NCBI GenBank assembly: GCA_046331705.1
Contig: JAXLQJ010000076.1
Span: 1 to 28,654, forward strand
Reading direction: 5' to 3'
DNA: 28,654 bases
Source of the DNA: JADJOY01 sp046331705 [NCBI: bacterium]
GTDB taxonomy: Bacteria; JADJOY01
The notes under the pieces: model-generated
Told to the model about the DNA's origin: nothing
Databases searched by the model: none
What the model saw: the letters and a program-made list of their open reading frames with translations, nothing else
Translations under genes and position numbers: made by a program
Part shown: piece by piece, positions 7,488-14,871 of the stretch
How the letters are laid out: each line of letters starts with the position of its first letter
How positions within the stretch are numbered: the first letter of the stretch is position 1

Positions 7488-9394
7488 CGCAGGCCGTGCG
7501 ATTCGTGATGGCGCTCGTGTGCGCGGCGGCCACGTTGCTCGCTCCCTGCGCGGGATTCGCGATCGAGATCGATGTGCACGCCTCGGCCGATGACCTCGAC
7601 CAGGGACCGAACGGCAACTGCACGCTGCGCGAGGCGGTGATCGCGGCCAACACGGACACGGCGGTCGACGCGTGCGCCGCGGGCCATGGCGCCGACACGA
7701 TCCGTTTGGAGGCGGCGCGTTACACGCTCACCATTGCGGCCGGGACGACCGATGTGGCCGAGGCGGGAGATTTGGACATCGAGAGCGACGTGACAGTCCT
7801 CGGCCTCGGCGCGGACGTGACGACGATCGATGCCGACCAGCAGGAGTTGGCCGTTCAGGTCCACGCGAACGCCAAAGTCAGCATCGTTGGCGTCGCATTC
7901 GAGGGGGGCTTCGCCTGGCCGGCGTTGGGAACCGCGGTCCGCAACGGCGGTGGTGAGCTCGCCCTCAGTCAGTGCGTGGTCTCGGGCGGCATGGCCGGGC
8001 TCGATCTCGATGCCGGCAGCACGTTCGTCCTGGATTCCACCGTCGAGGGCAACTACATCGGCGTCCGGGCGCACGACGGGGCGACGTTCCTCGAAGGTGG
8101 GGTGGTCACGGGGAACGGCGTCGGGGTGATGCTCGACGCCGGCGAGCTGGAGGTGAATGGAACGACGATCCGCGACAACGGCTCGATCGTGAGCGACCTC
8201 TACGGTGCTGGTGTCGTCGTGAACGGTGGCACGGCGAACGTCTCGAACGCGACGTTCACGGGGAACCTGACCTGGGCAGGGGCCGGTATCACGAATGCGG
8301 GCGGCAACGTCTTGGCCTACGATTCCAGCTTCGACGGCAACTGGACCGCGGGGGGCGCGGCCATTTACAACGCGCTCGGAACGGTCGTGGTCGATGGATC
8401 GCGTTTCGCGAACAACTACACGGGTGTGTGCTGGCACGACCCGTGCCCGCTGGGGCCAGGCGGTGCGATCTACAACGAGGATGCGCTGACGGTCGATCGG
8501 TCGACGTTCGAGGCGAACCAGGCCGATCCGGGAGGCGCGATCTACAACACGGGCCAGGCGACGGTCACGGCCTCGCTCTTTCGAGGCAACGGTGCCGTCA
8601 GCCGGGGCGGCGCCATCTGGTCGTCCGGGACAACCGTCGTCACGAACTCGACGTTCAGTGGCAACTTCGCGTTCGATCCTGGAACGGCACTGCGATTTCG
8701 CGGTGGCGCCGGCTCGCTCACGAACGTCACCCTCGTGCGGGATCGTGCATCACCCGAGTACGGCAACCCGCCCGTCGATCCCGTGCTGTCGGTGCGCGAA
8801 GCCACCGTGAACGTGGTCGCGAGCGTCATCGAGGGCTCGTGCGAGCTGGATGTGAGCGGGGTGATCGCGAGCGGCGGCGACAACCTGGAGCGCGGTGACA
8901 CCTGCGGCTTCTCCGCGCCGAGCGATCTCGTGAACGTGGATCCGGGCCTCGACGTGCTCGCCGACAATGGCGGCCCCACGCAATCGCACGCGTTGCTCCC
9001 CGGAAGCGCGGCGATCGACTCGGCGACGGCTACGGTGTGCGCCGCGGTCGATCAGCGTGGTGTCGTGCGTCCACTCGACGGCGACGGCGACGGCAGCGCG
9101 GTCTGCGATCGAGGAGCCGTCGAGATGGCGCCGTGCGGCGGGCGTGACTCGGACGGAGACGGCCTTCCCGACGCGTGCGACAACTGTCCCGAGAGGGCGA
9201 ATTCCGACCAGCTCGACAGCGACGGTGACGGCCTCGGCAACGCATGCGTGTCGCATGGTTGCGGCTCGGTCGCGCACGCGTATGGAGACCTGCGCGGCGC
9301 CGTGGCTGCACTCGCTCCCTTCGTGGCGATCGGGCTCGCGGTGCGACTCGCGCGCGTCCTCCGTCGAAGTCCGCGGTCTTTCTCACGACCATGA
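7484..9394 (+). CDS. CSLREA / choice-of-anchor-Q beta-helix surface protein, copy 3
   Basis: 636 residues from the GTG at 7484, which overlaps the stop of copy 2 as GTGA; GGGAGGA lies seven bases upstream. An ATG at 7508 is an alternative start that still leaves the signal peptide (cleavage after GFA near residue 26). Domain order is the same as in copies 1 and 2: CSLREA motif, beta-helix rungs, choice-of-anchor-Q module (NGGPTQSHALLPGSAAID to CDRGAVE) and TSP3 repeats (DSDGDGLPDACDNCP, DSDGDGLGNAC). The tail has Cys593-Gly-Ser-Val, a clear hydrophobic helix (AAVAALAPFVAIGLAV-like) and Arg-rich end. The 3' module is closer to copy 1 than to copy 2 in both DNA and protein. A Cys pair in a beta-helix loop (codons at 8429 and 8444) is conserved with the other copies but at different spacing. 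Predicted exported, anchored surface protein; ligand unknown. Confidence 0.88.
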   Translation: MTQAVRFVMALVCAAATLLAPCAGFAIEIDVHASADDLDQGPNGNCTLREAVIAANTDTAVDACAAGHGADTIRLEAARYTLTIAAGTTDVAEAGDLDIESDVTVLGLGADVTTIDADQQELAVQVHANAKVSIVGVAFEGGFAWPALGTAVRNGGGELALSQCVVSGGMAGLDLDAGSTFVLDSTVEGNYIGVRAHDGATFLEGGVVTGNGVGVMLDAGELEVNGTTIRDNGSIVSDLYGAGVVVNGGTANVSNATFTGNLTWAGAGITNAGGNVLAYDSSFDGNWTAGGAAIYNALGTVVVDGSRFANNYTGVCWHDPCPLGPGGAIYNEDALTVDRSTFEANQADPGGAIYNTGQATVTASLFRGNGAVSRGGAIWSSGTTVVTNSTFSGNFAFDPGTALRFRGGAGSLTNVTLVRDRASPEYGNPPVDPVLSVREATVNVVASVIEGSCELDVSGVIASGGDNLERGDTCGFSAPSDLVNVDPGLDVLADNGGPTQSHALLPGSAAIDSATATVCAAVDQRGVVRPLDGDGDGSAVCDRGAVEMAPCGGRDSDGDGLPDACDNCPERANSDQLDSDGDGLGNACVSHGCGSVAHAYGDLRGAVAALAPFVAIGLAVRLARVLRRSPRSFSRP

Positions 9395-9748
9395 GCACGC
9401 GCGCGAAACGCGGGCAGCACTGCTGTCACGTGCCAGCCCTCGGGTAATCGCTCGGCTGTGATCTCGCGCTGCGATGCGGCGAGCTCACCGCTGATGAGCA
9501 CGCAAGGCCGCCGGGATCACGCGATCCGGACTCGGCTCCTCGTGCCCGCCACCCGGGCTGGGAAATCCACTCGTAGCTCCGCGAGGAGGTGTCGTTGGCG
9601 CGCGCCCGGATCATCGGGCGCAGGATGATGGTGGTTCGCGGCGAGCCGTCGCTTCTGCCGCCACCCACCACCTCATGACGCCGACGAAACTTTCCGCGCA
9701 AGATCCTGGAATCGCTGGGTAGCGCGGCGTTCGCGTGCGCGGCTTCGT
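9395..9748. other. 354-base spacer without a convincing gene
   Basis: Lies between convergent genes (copy 3 on + and a small lipoprotein on -). I see no complete coding frame with homology on either strand and no clear T-tailed terminator. A 27-codon frame (TTG at 9595 to the stop ending at 9678) follows an AGGAGG sequence but is too short to support. The region might hold a decayed gene fragment; no recognisable motif remains. Confidence 0.6.
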
Positions 9749-10189
9749 TCAGGTCAGCGGGATGGTGACGGGGCCGCCGCCGGCGAAGTTGGTGATCGTG
9801 AGGTCGTAGGAGTCCACGGTGGTGCCGGTGGCGGCGGTCATCGCGCCGCTCACGGCAGAGGCGAACGTGTCGCCGGCGTTGAAGCCGATGCAGCTCTCGG
9901 TGCAGAGGAACGTGCAGCTCGGCGCGTTCCACGAGTCCGTGCCGATGTTGACGGTGGCCGGGCACGCGGTCACCTGAAACTTGCAGGTCGCATGGCCGAG
10001 CTGGCTGAAGGCCATGTTCATGTCGAGCGTCACCGCCACGGGGTTCGGCTGGCTGAGCGTGGTGACGATCTGTGTGAACGAGTCGCTATACGAATACGTA
10101 CCGGTCCACGCCCAAATCCCGCATCCGATGAGCCCCGCGAATGAGATCACCGTCAACGCTGCCGTTCGCTTGTTCGCTCGTCGAATCAT
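9749..10189 (-). CDS. Small cysteine-containing predicted lipoprotein, unknown function
   Basis: 146 residues starting at ATG 10189, with GGGGGAA just upstream; the longer in-frame extension is Arg/Pro-rich and lacks a signal. The N-terminus is a lipoprotein signal peptide: basic MIRRANKR, hydrophobic core, and lipobox LIGC with Cys23 as the lipidated residue. A plain membrane anchor is the alternative. The mature part is Thr/Ser/Asn-rich and predicted mostly beta, with five further cysteines (69, 76, 92, 96, 100), the last three clustered in PSCTFLCTESC. Such spacing suggests disulfides or, less likely, metal binding. I do not recognise the family. It is divergent from a small exported protein at 10387 across a 197-base gap holding two short inverted repeats. 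Confidence 0.65.
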   Translation of the reverse strand: MIRRANKRTAALTVISFAGLIGCGIWAWTGTYSYSDSFTQIVTTLSQPNPVAVTLDMNMAFSQLGHATCKFQVTACPATVNIGTDSWNAPSCTFLCTESCIGFNAGDTFASAVSGAMTAATGTTVDSYDLTITNFAGGGPVTIPLT

Positions 10190-10240
10190 GGGTTCCCCCG
10201 ATTTCGTGAGGCGCGTCGTGCGCCATCGCCCGATGCTACA

Positions 10241-10252
10241 CCTCGGCCGAGG
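10241..10252. promoter_or_regulatory. 12-bp perfect palindrome upstream of the lipoprotein gene
   Basis: CCTCGGCCGAGG is a perfect inverted repeat. On the minus strand it is followed two bases later by TAGCAT (10238-10233), a possible -10 element, about 44 bases before the lipoprotein start. I see no good -35, so the operator/promoter reading is tentative. Confidence 0.25.
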
Positions 10253-10302
10253 CGCCGCTCGACCGCGGGGTAGTGGAACCACGGATTCGCGTTCGCGCGC
10301 GA

Positions 10303-10320
10303 GAGCGGTAGGATCCGCTC
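10303..10320. promoter_or_regulatory. Inverted repeat flanking a -10-like hexamer upstream of 10387 gene
   Basis: GAGCGG and CCGCTC flank the six bases TAGGAT, which resemble a -10 element for the + strand gene starting at 10387. A regulator binding this dyad would cover the promoter. No clear -35 is visible; chance is possible. Confidence 0.25.
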
Positions 10321-10386
10321 GGCGTGGCGCACGGAGCGGCGGTGAGTCACGCCCCGGGACGACCAGCGCCGCGTGGGAGGTGCGGA

Positions 10387-10731
10387 ATGGTTCGAGATGC
10401 GCGTTTCCGATCGGGTTCCGTCACCTGCGCCTTGGTCGTTGCCGCTGGCTTGGTCATCGCGGCGGCGGCGCACGCCCAGCAGAGCGGACGGGCGAGCGGG
10501 GATCCGGCGAAGGATCGACTGGCTGCGCCGGCGATCGTGACGCTCGAGACGCGCGCAGGCCGGGTGACGATTTACGCGGGTGAGCTCGGGCGTTACTACT
10601 CGATCGTGACCAAGGACGGCCGCGTGGTGGCGGAGCGGATCAGCGGCGACGAGCTGGCGGCGAGCCATCCCGACGTGGCCGCGACGGTGGATCGCGGGAT
10701 GGCCGTGCAGATGGCCGATCTGCCGCAGTAG
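10387..10731 (+). CDS. Small exported protein, unknown function
   Basis: 114 residues from ATG 10387, preceded by a good GGGAGGTG ribosome site. Residues 1-33 form a signal peptide (basic start MVRDARFR, long Ala/Val core, AHA|QQ cleavage). The mature protein is about 80 residues, with a beta-rich central part (TRAGRVTIYAGELGRYYSIV followed by VTKDGRVVAERISGDEL). It ends in a helix-like AASHPDVAATVDRGMAVQM. No cysteines remain after cleavage and no membrane segment follows, so a soluble periplasmic or secreted protein is likely. I do not recognise a family. It is separated by 108 bases from the pyrophosphatase gene and divergent from the lipoprotein gene. Confidence 0.65.
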   Translation: MVRDARFRSGSVTCALVVAAGLVIAAAAHAQQSGRASGDPAKDRLAAPAIVTLETRAGRVTIYAGELGRYYSIVTKDGRVVAERISGDELAASHPDVAATVDRGMAVQMADLPQ

Positions 10732-10839
10732 TCCGCCGGCCGGGCAGGCGCCGGGCCCCCCGAGCGGTCGCGAATCAGGCCGCCGGCTCTCCACGCGGGC
10801 AGCGCTCGGTGACAAGCTCGCGGTCGGAGGATCGCGATC

Positions 10840-11514
10840 GTGTCGCAGCCCGAGAATCTCGCAAGTCTGGTGTTCCGTGCGCACCCCTGGCACGGCGTGG
10901 CGATCGGATCGCATTCACCCGACGTGGTCACGACGTACATCGAGATCGTGCCCACCGACACGGTGAAGTACGAGGTGGACAAGGCGACCGGCATCCTGAA
11001 GATCGATCGCCCACAGAAGTTCTCGAACGTCTGTCCGACGCTCTACGGCTTCGTGCCCCAGACCTATTGCGGGGATTCGGTCGGTGCGTATTGCGACCAG
11101 CGCACCGGCCGCAGCGGCATCGTCGGTGACGGCGATCCCCTCGACATCTGCGTGCTCACCGAGAAGGCGATCCCGCGCGGCGACATCCTGCTCCAGTCGG
11201 TGCCGATCGGCGGGCTCAGGATGATCGACAAGAACGAGGCGGACGACAAGATCATCGCCGTGATGCAGAACGACGCGCTCTACGGCGGCTGGCGCGACAT
11301 CGGCGATTGCCCCGCCAGTCTCGTCGAGCGATTGCGCCACTACTTCCTGACCTACAAGGACGTGCCCGGATCGAGCGAGCACCGGCGTGTCGAGATCACG
11401 CACGTCTACGATCGCGCCGAGGCCCACGAGGTGATCCGGCGCTCGCAGGCCGATTACCGCGCGAAGTTCGGCGATCCGCTGGGGTCGCTGGCGGGCACCG
11501 CCGAGCACCGCTGA
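10840..11514 (+). CDS. ppa: Family I inorganic pyrophosphatase
   Basis: 224 residues from GTG 10840, with GGAGG nine bases upstream. Hydrolyses pyrophosphate to two phosphates with Mg2+, pulling biosynthetic reactions forward in the cytoplasm. The family signature DGDPLDI is at residues 97-103, giving metal-binding Asp97, Asp99 and Asp102. Further conserved parts are the earlier [11 protein letters not shown] segment (69-79) and DDK at 135-137. Length is slightly above the 175-residue bacterial norm because of an N-terminal extension of about 30 residues and a C-terminal tail, as seen in some long bacterial forms. The TrpB2-like gene follows after 83 bases on the same strand with its own ribosome site. 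Function is secure. Confidence 0.95.
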   Translation: MSQPENLASLVFRAHPWHGVAIGSHSPDVVTTYIEIVPTDTVKYEVDKATGILKIDRPQKFSNVCPTLYGFVPQTYCGDSVGAYCDQRTGRSGIVGDGDPLDICVLTEKAIPRGDILLQSVPIGGLRMIDKNEADDKIIAVMQNDALYGGWRDIGDCPASLVERLRHYFLTYKDVPGSSEHRRVEITHVYDRAEAHEVIRRSQADYRAKFGDPLGSLAGTAEHR

Positions 11515-11597
11515 AGCGGCACGCGCGCGACCTGGAACGGAAACCAAGCCGGCCGACGGTGATTCGCCCGGGCCGGAGCAGACCGGGGAGGAACGCC

Positions 11598-12962
11598 ATG
11601 GAATCGAACCGCATCGAGCTCTCGGCCAGCGAGAGCGTGCGCAGTTGGTACAACGTGCTGCCGGACCTCCCCAAGCCGCTCGATCCGCCGCTCCATCCCG
11701 GCACCCGCCAGCCGCTCGGCCCCGCCGACCTGACGCCGCTCTTCCCGATGGCGCTGATCGAGCAGGAGATGTCGCCGGTGCGGGAGATCGCGATCCCCGA
11801 TCCGGTTCTGGACGTGCTCTCGATCTGGCGGCCGACGCCGCTGGTGCGGGCGCGCCGATTGGAGGCCGCCCTCGGAACGCCGGCGCGGATCTACTTCAAG
11901 AACGAGTCGGTCAGCCCCGCGGGCTCGCACAAGCCCAACACCGCCGTCGCGCAGGCTTATTACAACAAGCAGGAAGGCATCCGCCGCCTCGCCACCGAGA
12001 CCGGCGCCGGCCAATGGGGAAGCTCGCTCGCCTTCGCGTGCAGCACCTTCGGCCTGGAATGCACCGTCTACATGGTGAAGGTGAGCTACGAGCAGAAGCC
12101 CTACCGCCGCTCGCTGATGCGCGTGTGGGGGGCCGAGGTCTTCGCGAGCCCCACGCCGAACACCCACTCGGGGCGCGCCGTGCTCGCCGGCGATCCCAAC
12201 TCGCCAGGCTCGCTCGGCATCGCGATCAGCGAAGCGGTGGAGGACGCCGCCAATCGCGCGGATACGCATTACTCGCTCGGCTCGGTGTTGAACCACGTGT
12301 GCCTGCACCAGACCGTGATCGGCCAGGAAGCGAAGAAGCAGCTCGCGATCGCCGGCGAGCGGTTGCCGGACGTGGTGATCGGTTGCTGCGGAGGCGGCTC
12401 GAATTTCGCGGGCATCGCGTTGCCGTTCGTTCCCGACGTGGCGGCTGGCAAGAAGGTGCGGCTCATGGCGGTCGAGCCGGCGAGCTGCCCGACGCTCACG
12501 CGCGGTCCGTACGCGTACGATTTCGGCGATACCGCCGGGATCGTGCCGATCATGAAGATGCACACCCTCGGGCACGGCTTCGTGCCGCCGTCGATCCACG
12601 CAGGCGGGCTGCGCTACCACGGCGACTCGCCGATCGTGTCGGCGCTGGTGGAGCAGGGCATCATGGAGGCGCGTGCCTACGGTCAGGTGGGCTGCTTCGA
12701 GGCGGCGATGCTCTTCGCTCGCACCGAGGGGATCGTGCCGGCGCCCGAGACCTCGCACGCCATCAAGGCGGCGGTGGACGAGGCGATCGCCGCGCGCGAA
12801 GAAGGGAAAGAGCGCGTGATCCTCTTCAATCTGAGCGGTCACGGGTTCTTCGACATGGCGTCGTACGATGCTTACCTCGCAGGCAAGCTCGTGGATCACG
12901 AGCTGCCGCAATCGTCGATCGACAAGGCGCTCGCCGAGCTGCCGAAGGTGGACGCCGCATGA
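11598..12962 (+). CDS. TrpB2-type tryptophan synthase beta-like PLP enzyme
   Basis: 454 residues from ATG 11598, preceded by GGGGAGG. It belongs to the TrpB2 group of beta-chain-like PLP enzymes. The PLP lysine is Lys112 in GSHKPNTA, the catalytic Glu134 sits in ETGAGQWG, the glycine-rich PLP phosphate loop is GCCGGGSN (262-269), and the C-terminal part has [10 protein letters not shown]. TrpB2 proteins are longer than TrpB1 (about 400) and usually lack a trpA partner; no trpA or other tryptophan gene is present here. Known TrpB2 enzymes condense indole and L-serine (or phosphoserine) to tryptophan. Whether this one salvages indole or acts on another nucleophile cannot be told. Its stop overlaps the next start as ATGA, opening a four-gene overlapped group. 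Confidence 0.9.
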   Translation: MESNRIELSASESVRSWYNVLPDLPKPLDPPLHPGTRQPLGPADLTPLFPMALIEQEMSPVREIAIPDPVLDVLSIWRPTPLVRARRLEAALGTPARIYFKNESVSPAGSHKPNTAVAQAYYNKQEGIRRLATETGAGQWGSSLAFACSTFGLECTVYMVKVSYEQKPYRRSLMRVWGAEVFASPTPNTHSGRAVLAGDPNSPGSLGIAISEAVEDAANRADTHYSLGSVLNHVCLHQTVIGQEAKKQLAIAGERLPDVVIGCCGGGSNFAGIALPFVPDVAAGKKVRLMAVEPASCPTLTRGPYAYDFGDTAGIVPIMKMHTLGHGFVPPSIHAGGLRYHGDSPIVSALVEQGIMEARAYGQVGCFEAAMLFARTEGIVPAPETSHAIKAAVDEAIAAREEGKERVILFNLSGHGFFDMASYDAYLAGKLVDHELPQSSIDKALAELPKVDAA

Positions 12963-13897
12963 GCCCGGCGGGTCGCGCTCCACGCACCCCCACCGTCGGG
13001 GCGGCACCGCGCGTCGACGTGACCTTCACCTCGGGCGGCGAGCGCATGGCCGCCTGGCATTACCCGGGCGGCGCGGGTGCGCCGTGCGTGATCCTCGGTC
13101 ACGGCTTTTGCGGCGTGCGCGAGCTGCGCCTCGATGCCTACGCCGAGCGCTTCCAACGCGCCGGCTATCACGCGCTGGTCTTCGATTACCGTCACTTCGG
13201 CGCGAGCGGCGGTGAGCCGCGGCAGCTCTTGAGCATCCGCCGCGAGCTCGAGGATTGGCGCGCGGCGCTGGCGTTCGCGCCGACCTTGCCGGCCGTGGAT
13301 GGGAAACGCCTCGCGATCTGGGGCACGTCGCTCGGCGGCGGCCACGTGCTCACCCTCGCGGCCGAGCGCCCCGACCTGGCGGCGGTGATCGCGCAGGTAC
13401 CGTTCACCGACGGCCTCGCGAGCTCGCGCACCGCGAGCATCGGTCAGGCGCTGCGCCTCACGGGCGTCGCGATCCGCGACGCGGTGGACGCGCTGCGCGG
13501 GCGGCCGCCGATCTACGTGCCGGCGATCGGGCCGCCCGGTTCGCTCGCCGCCATGACCACGCCGGATGCCGAGCCCGGCTACCGGGCGCTGGTTCCACCT
13601 GGCGTCGTTCTCGACGAGCGGGTTGCCGCTCGGGTCTTCCTGGAGATCGCGCTCTACCGGCCGGTCGCCGGCGCCGCGCGCATCCAGGCGCCGCTGCTCG
13701 TGCAGGTCGCCGAGCACGATTCGGTGGCCCCCGCGTCGAGCGCCCGCGAGGTGGCGCGGCGCGCGCCGCGTGCTCGGCTTGAGGTGTTCCCGCTCGGCCA
13801 TTTCGATGTCTACGTGGGCGAGCCCTTCGAGGCCGCGGTCGCGAGTCAGGTGCGTTTCCTCGACGACGTCTTCGGCGGCGCGGGCGGCAACCGGTGA
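12959..13897 (+). CDS. Alpha/beta hydrolase, probable serine hydrolase
   Basis: 312 residues; the ATG at 12959 overlaps the TrpB2-like stop (ATGA). Typical alpha/beta-hydrolase fold: oxyanion region LGHGFCG (46-52), nucleophile elbow GTSLGG with Ser124, acid Asp254 in EHDSVAP, and His281 in GHFDVY. No signal peptide, so cytoplasmic. The segment between the nucleophile and the acid is about 130 residues and should form a lid domain. The family includes esterases, peptidases and dienelactone-type hydrolases, so substrate is open. It overlaps the following membrane protein gene by GTGA, so the four genes from 11598 to 14846 are probably one translationally coupled operon. Confidence 0.85.
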   Translation: MSPAGRAPRTPTVGAAPRVDVTFTSGGERMAAWHYPGGAGAPCVILGHGFCGVRELRLDAYAERFQRAGYHALVFDYRHFGASGGEPRQLLSIRRELEDWRAALAFAPTLPAVDGKRLAIWGTSLGGGHVLTLAAERPDLAAVIAQVPFTDGLASSRTASIGQALRLTGVAIRDAVDALRGRPPIYVPAIGPPGSLAAMTTPDAEPGYRALVPPGVVLDERVAARVFLEIALYRPVAGAARIQAPLLVQVAEHDSVAPASSAREVARRAPRARLEVFPLGHFDVYVGEPFEAAVASQVRFLDDVFGGAGGNR

Positions 13898-14307
13898 TCG
13901 TCGCGCACTTGCTGGCGGTCGCCGTGTGGGGTGGCGTGGTGCTCGCGGAAGTGCTCCTCGAGCTCGTCGCCGCGGACGCGGCGGAGCGCGCGCTCGTCGC
14001 GCGCGTGCATTTCTGGATCGATGCCCTCGTGGAGCTGCCGCTGCTCGCGTTGATCGTCGCGACCGGTGCGGTGCTGGTCGCGCGCGCCAGCGCGCTTTCC
14101 TCCCTGTTGCTGGTGAAGATCGGCTGCGCAACCGTCGCGATCGCGTTCAACCTCGATTGCGTGCGCTGGGTGGTGCGCCGCTTTCGCACCCGTGCCGACC
14201 CCCACGCGGTGCAGCGATTCACGGCGCGAATCCGCTACAGCATCGCCGGCTTGCCGTTCGGGCTCGTGGCGCTCCTTCTGGGGCTCGCGCGGATGCGCGC
14301 CGGGTGA
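13894..14307 (+). CDS. Four-helix inner-membrane protein, unknown function
   Basis: 137 residues from GTG 13894, overlapping the previous stop (GTGA). Four hydrophobic segments are visible at about 1-28, 43-63, 67-90 and 113-133, with a basic loop (RRFRTRADPH) between the third and fourth. The start [14 protein letters not shown] resembles small membrane proteins of the CopD/DUF2269 kind, in which an early His and a WGG/WxG turn are common, but similarity is too weak for a name. Sandwiched with 4-base overlaps between an alpha/beta hydrolase and an acetyltransferase, so it is cotranslated with cytosolic enzymes. Role unknown. Confidence 0.75.
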   Translation: MIVAHLLAVAVWGGVVLAEVLLELVAADAAERALVARVHFWIDALVELPLLALIVATGAVLVARASALSSLLLVKIGCATVAIAFNLDCVRWVVRRFRTRADPHAVQRFTARIRYSIAGLPFGLVALLLGLARMRAG

Positions 14308-14846
14308 GCAGCGTGGACGCGCGGGTCGCCCTACGTGCCGCCACCCGCGGCGACGCGGACGCCATCCTCGCCGTGTACCTCGGCGCCGCGGGCGGGGAGA
14401 GCGGCCTCGCCCGCGAGGCGGACGAGATCACTCGCGACCACGTGGCCGGCTTCCTCGACAAGAGCCTCGCGTGCGGCATCGCGCTGGTGGCTCTGCGGCG
14501 CGGCGAGGACGGCGAAACGCGCATCGTGGGCGAGATCCACGCCTACCGAAGCCCGCTGCGGGTCTTCGCGCACGTGCTCGGCGAGCTGACCATCGCCGTC
14601 CATCCCGAGGCGCAGGGGCAGGGCGTGGGGCGCGCGCTCTTCACCGAGCTGTTGCGGTTGGTGCGTGCCGAGTGGCCCGCGATCGAGCGGGTCGAGCTCA
14701 TCACCCGCGAGAGCAACGCGCGCGCGATCGCGCTCTACGAGTCGCTGGGCTTCCGTCGCGAGGGGAGCCTCGCGCGCCGCATCCGCCGCGCCGACGGCGG
14801 GCTCGAGGCCGATGTGCCGATGGCGTGGCTTCGTTCGAGTCCGTGA
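14304..14846 (+). CDS. GNAT-family N-acetyltransferase
   Basis: 180 residues from GTG 14304, which overlaps the membrane-protein stop as GTGA. The acetyl-CoA pyrophosphate loop QGQGVGRA is at residues 104-111 after the beta strand GELTIAVHP, and the C-terminal signature NARAIALYESLGFRREG (138-154) is characteristic of GNAT enzymes. It transfers an acetyl group from acetyl-CoA to an amine, perhaps an amino acid, small molecule or protein N-terminus; the acceptor cannot be predicted. It ends the overlapped TrpB2 group and faces the histidine kinase gene convergently, 25 bases apart. Confidence 0.9.
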   Translation: MSSVDARVALRAATRGDADAILAVYLGAAGGESGLAREADEITRDHVAGFLDKSLACGIALVALRRGEDGETRIVGEIHAYRSPLRVFAHVLGELTIAVHPEAQGQGVGRALFTELLRLVRAEWPAIERVELITRESNARAIALYESLGFRREGSLARRIRRADGGLEADVPMAWLRSSP

Positions 14847-14848
14847 CG

Positions 14849-14864
14849 GCGCCCGTGTTGGCGC
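14849..14864. terminator. Short hairpin between convergent genes
   Basis: GCGCC, a six-base loop and GGCGC lie in the 25 bases between the two stops. A bidirectional terminator is plausible by position, but the stem is only 5 bp and there is no T tract on either strand. Confidence 0.25.
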
Positions 14865-14871
14865 GTGGCGC

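Noticed and set aside
9589-9678. Very short + strand frame (TTG at 9595) after an AGGAGG sequence
   Set aside because: Only 27 codons, with a rare start and Arg/Pro-rich product; no homology or conservation can be shown.
11454-13007. 517-codon open frame on the minus strand across the TrpB2-like gene
   Set aside because: Antisense shadow; His/Arg-rich translation with no recognisable fold.
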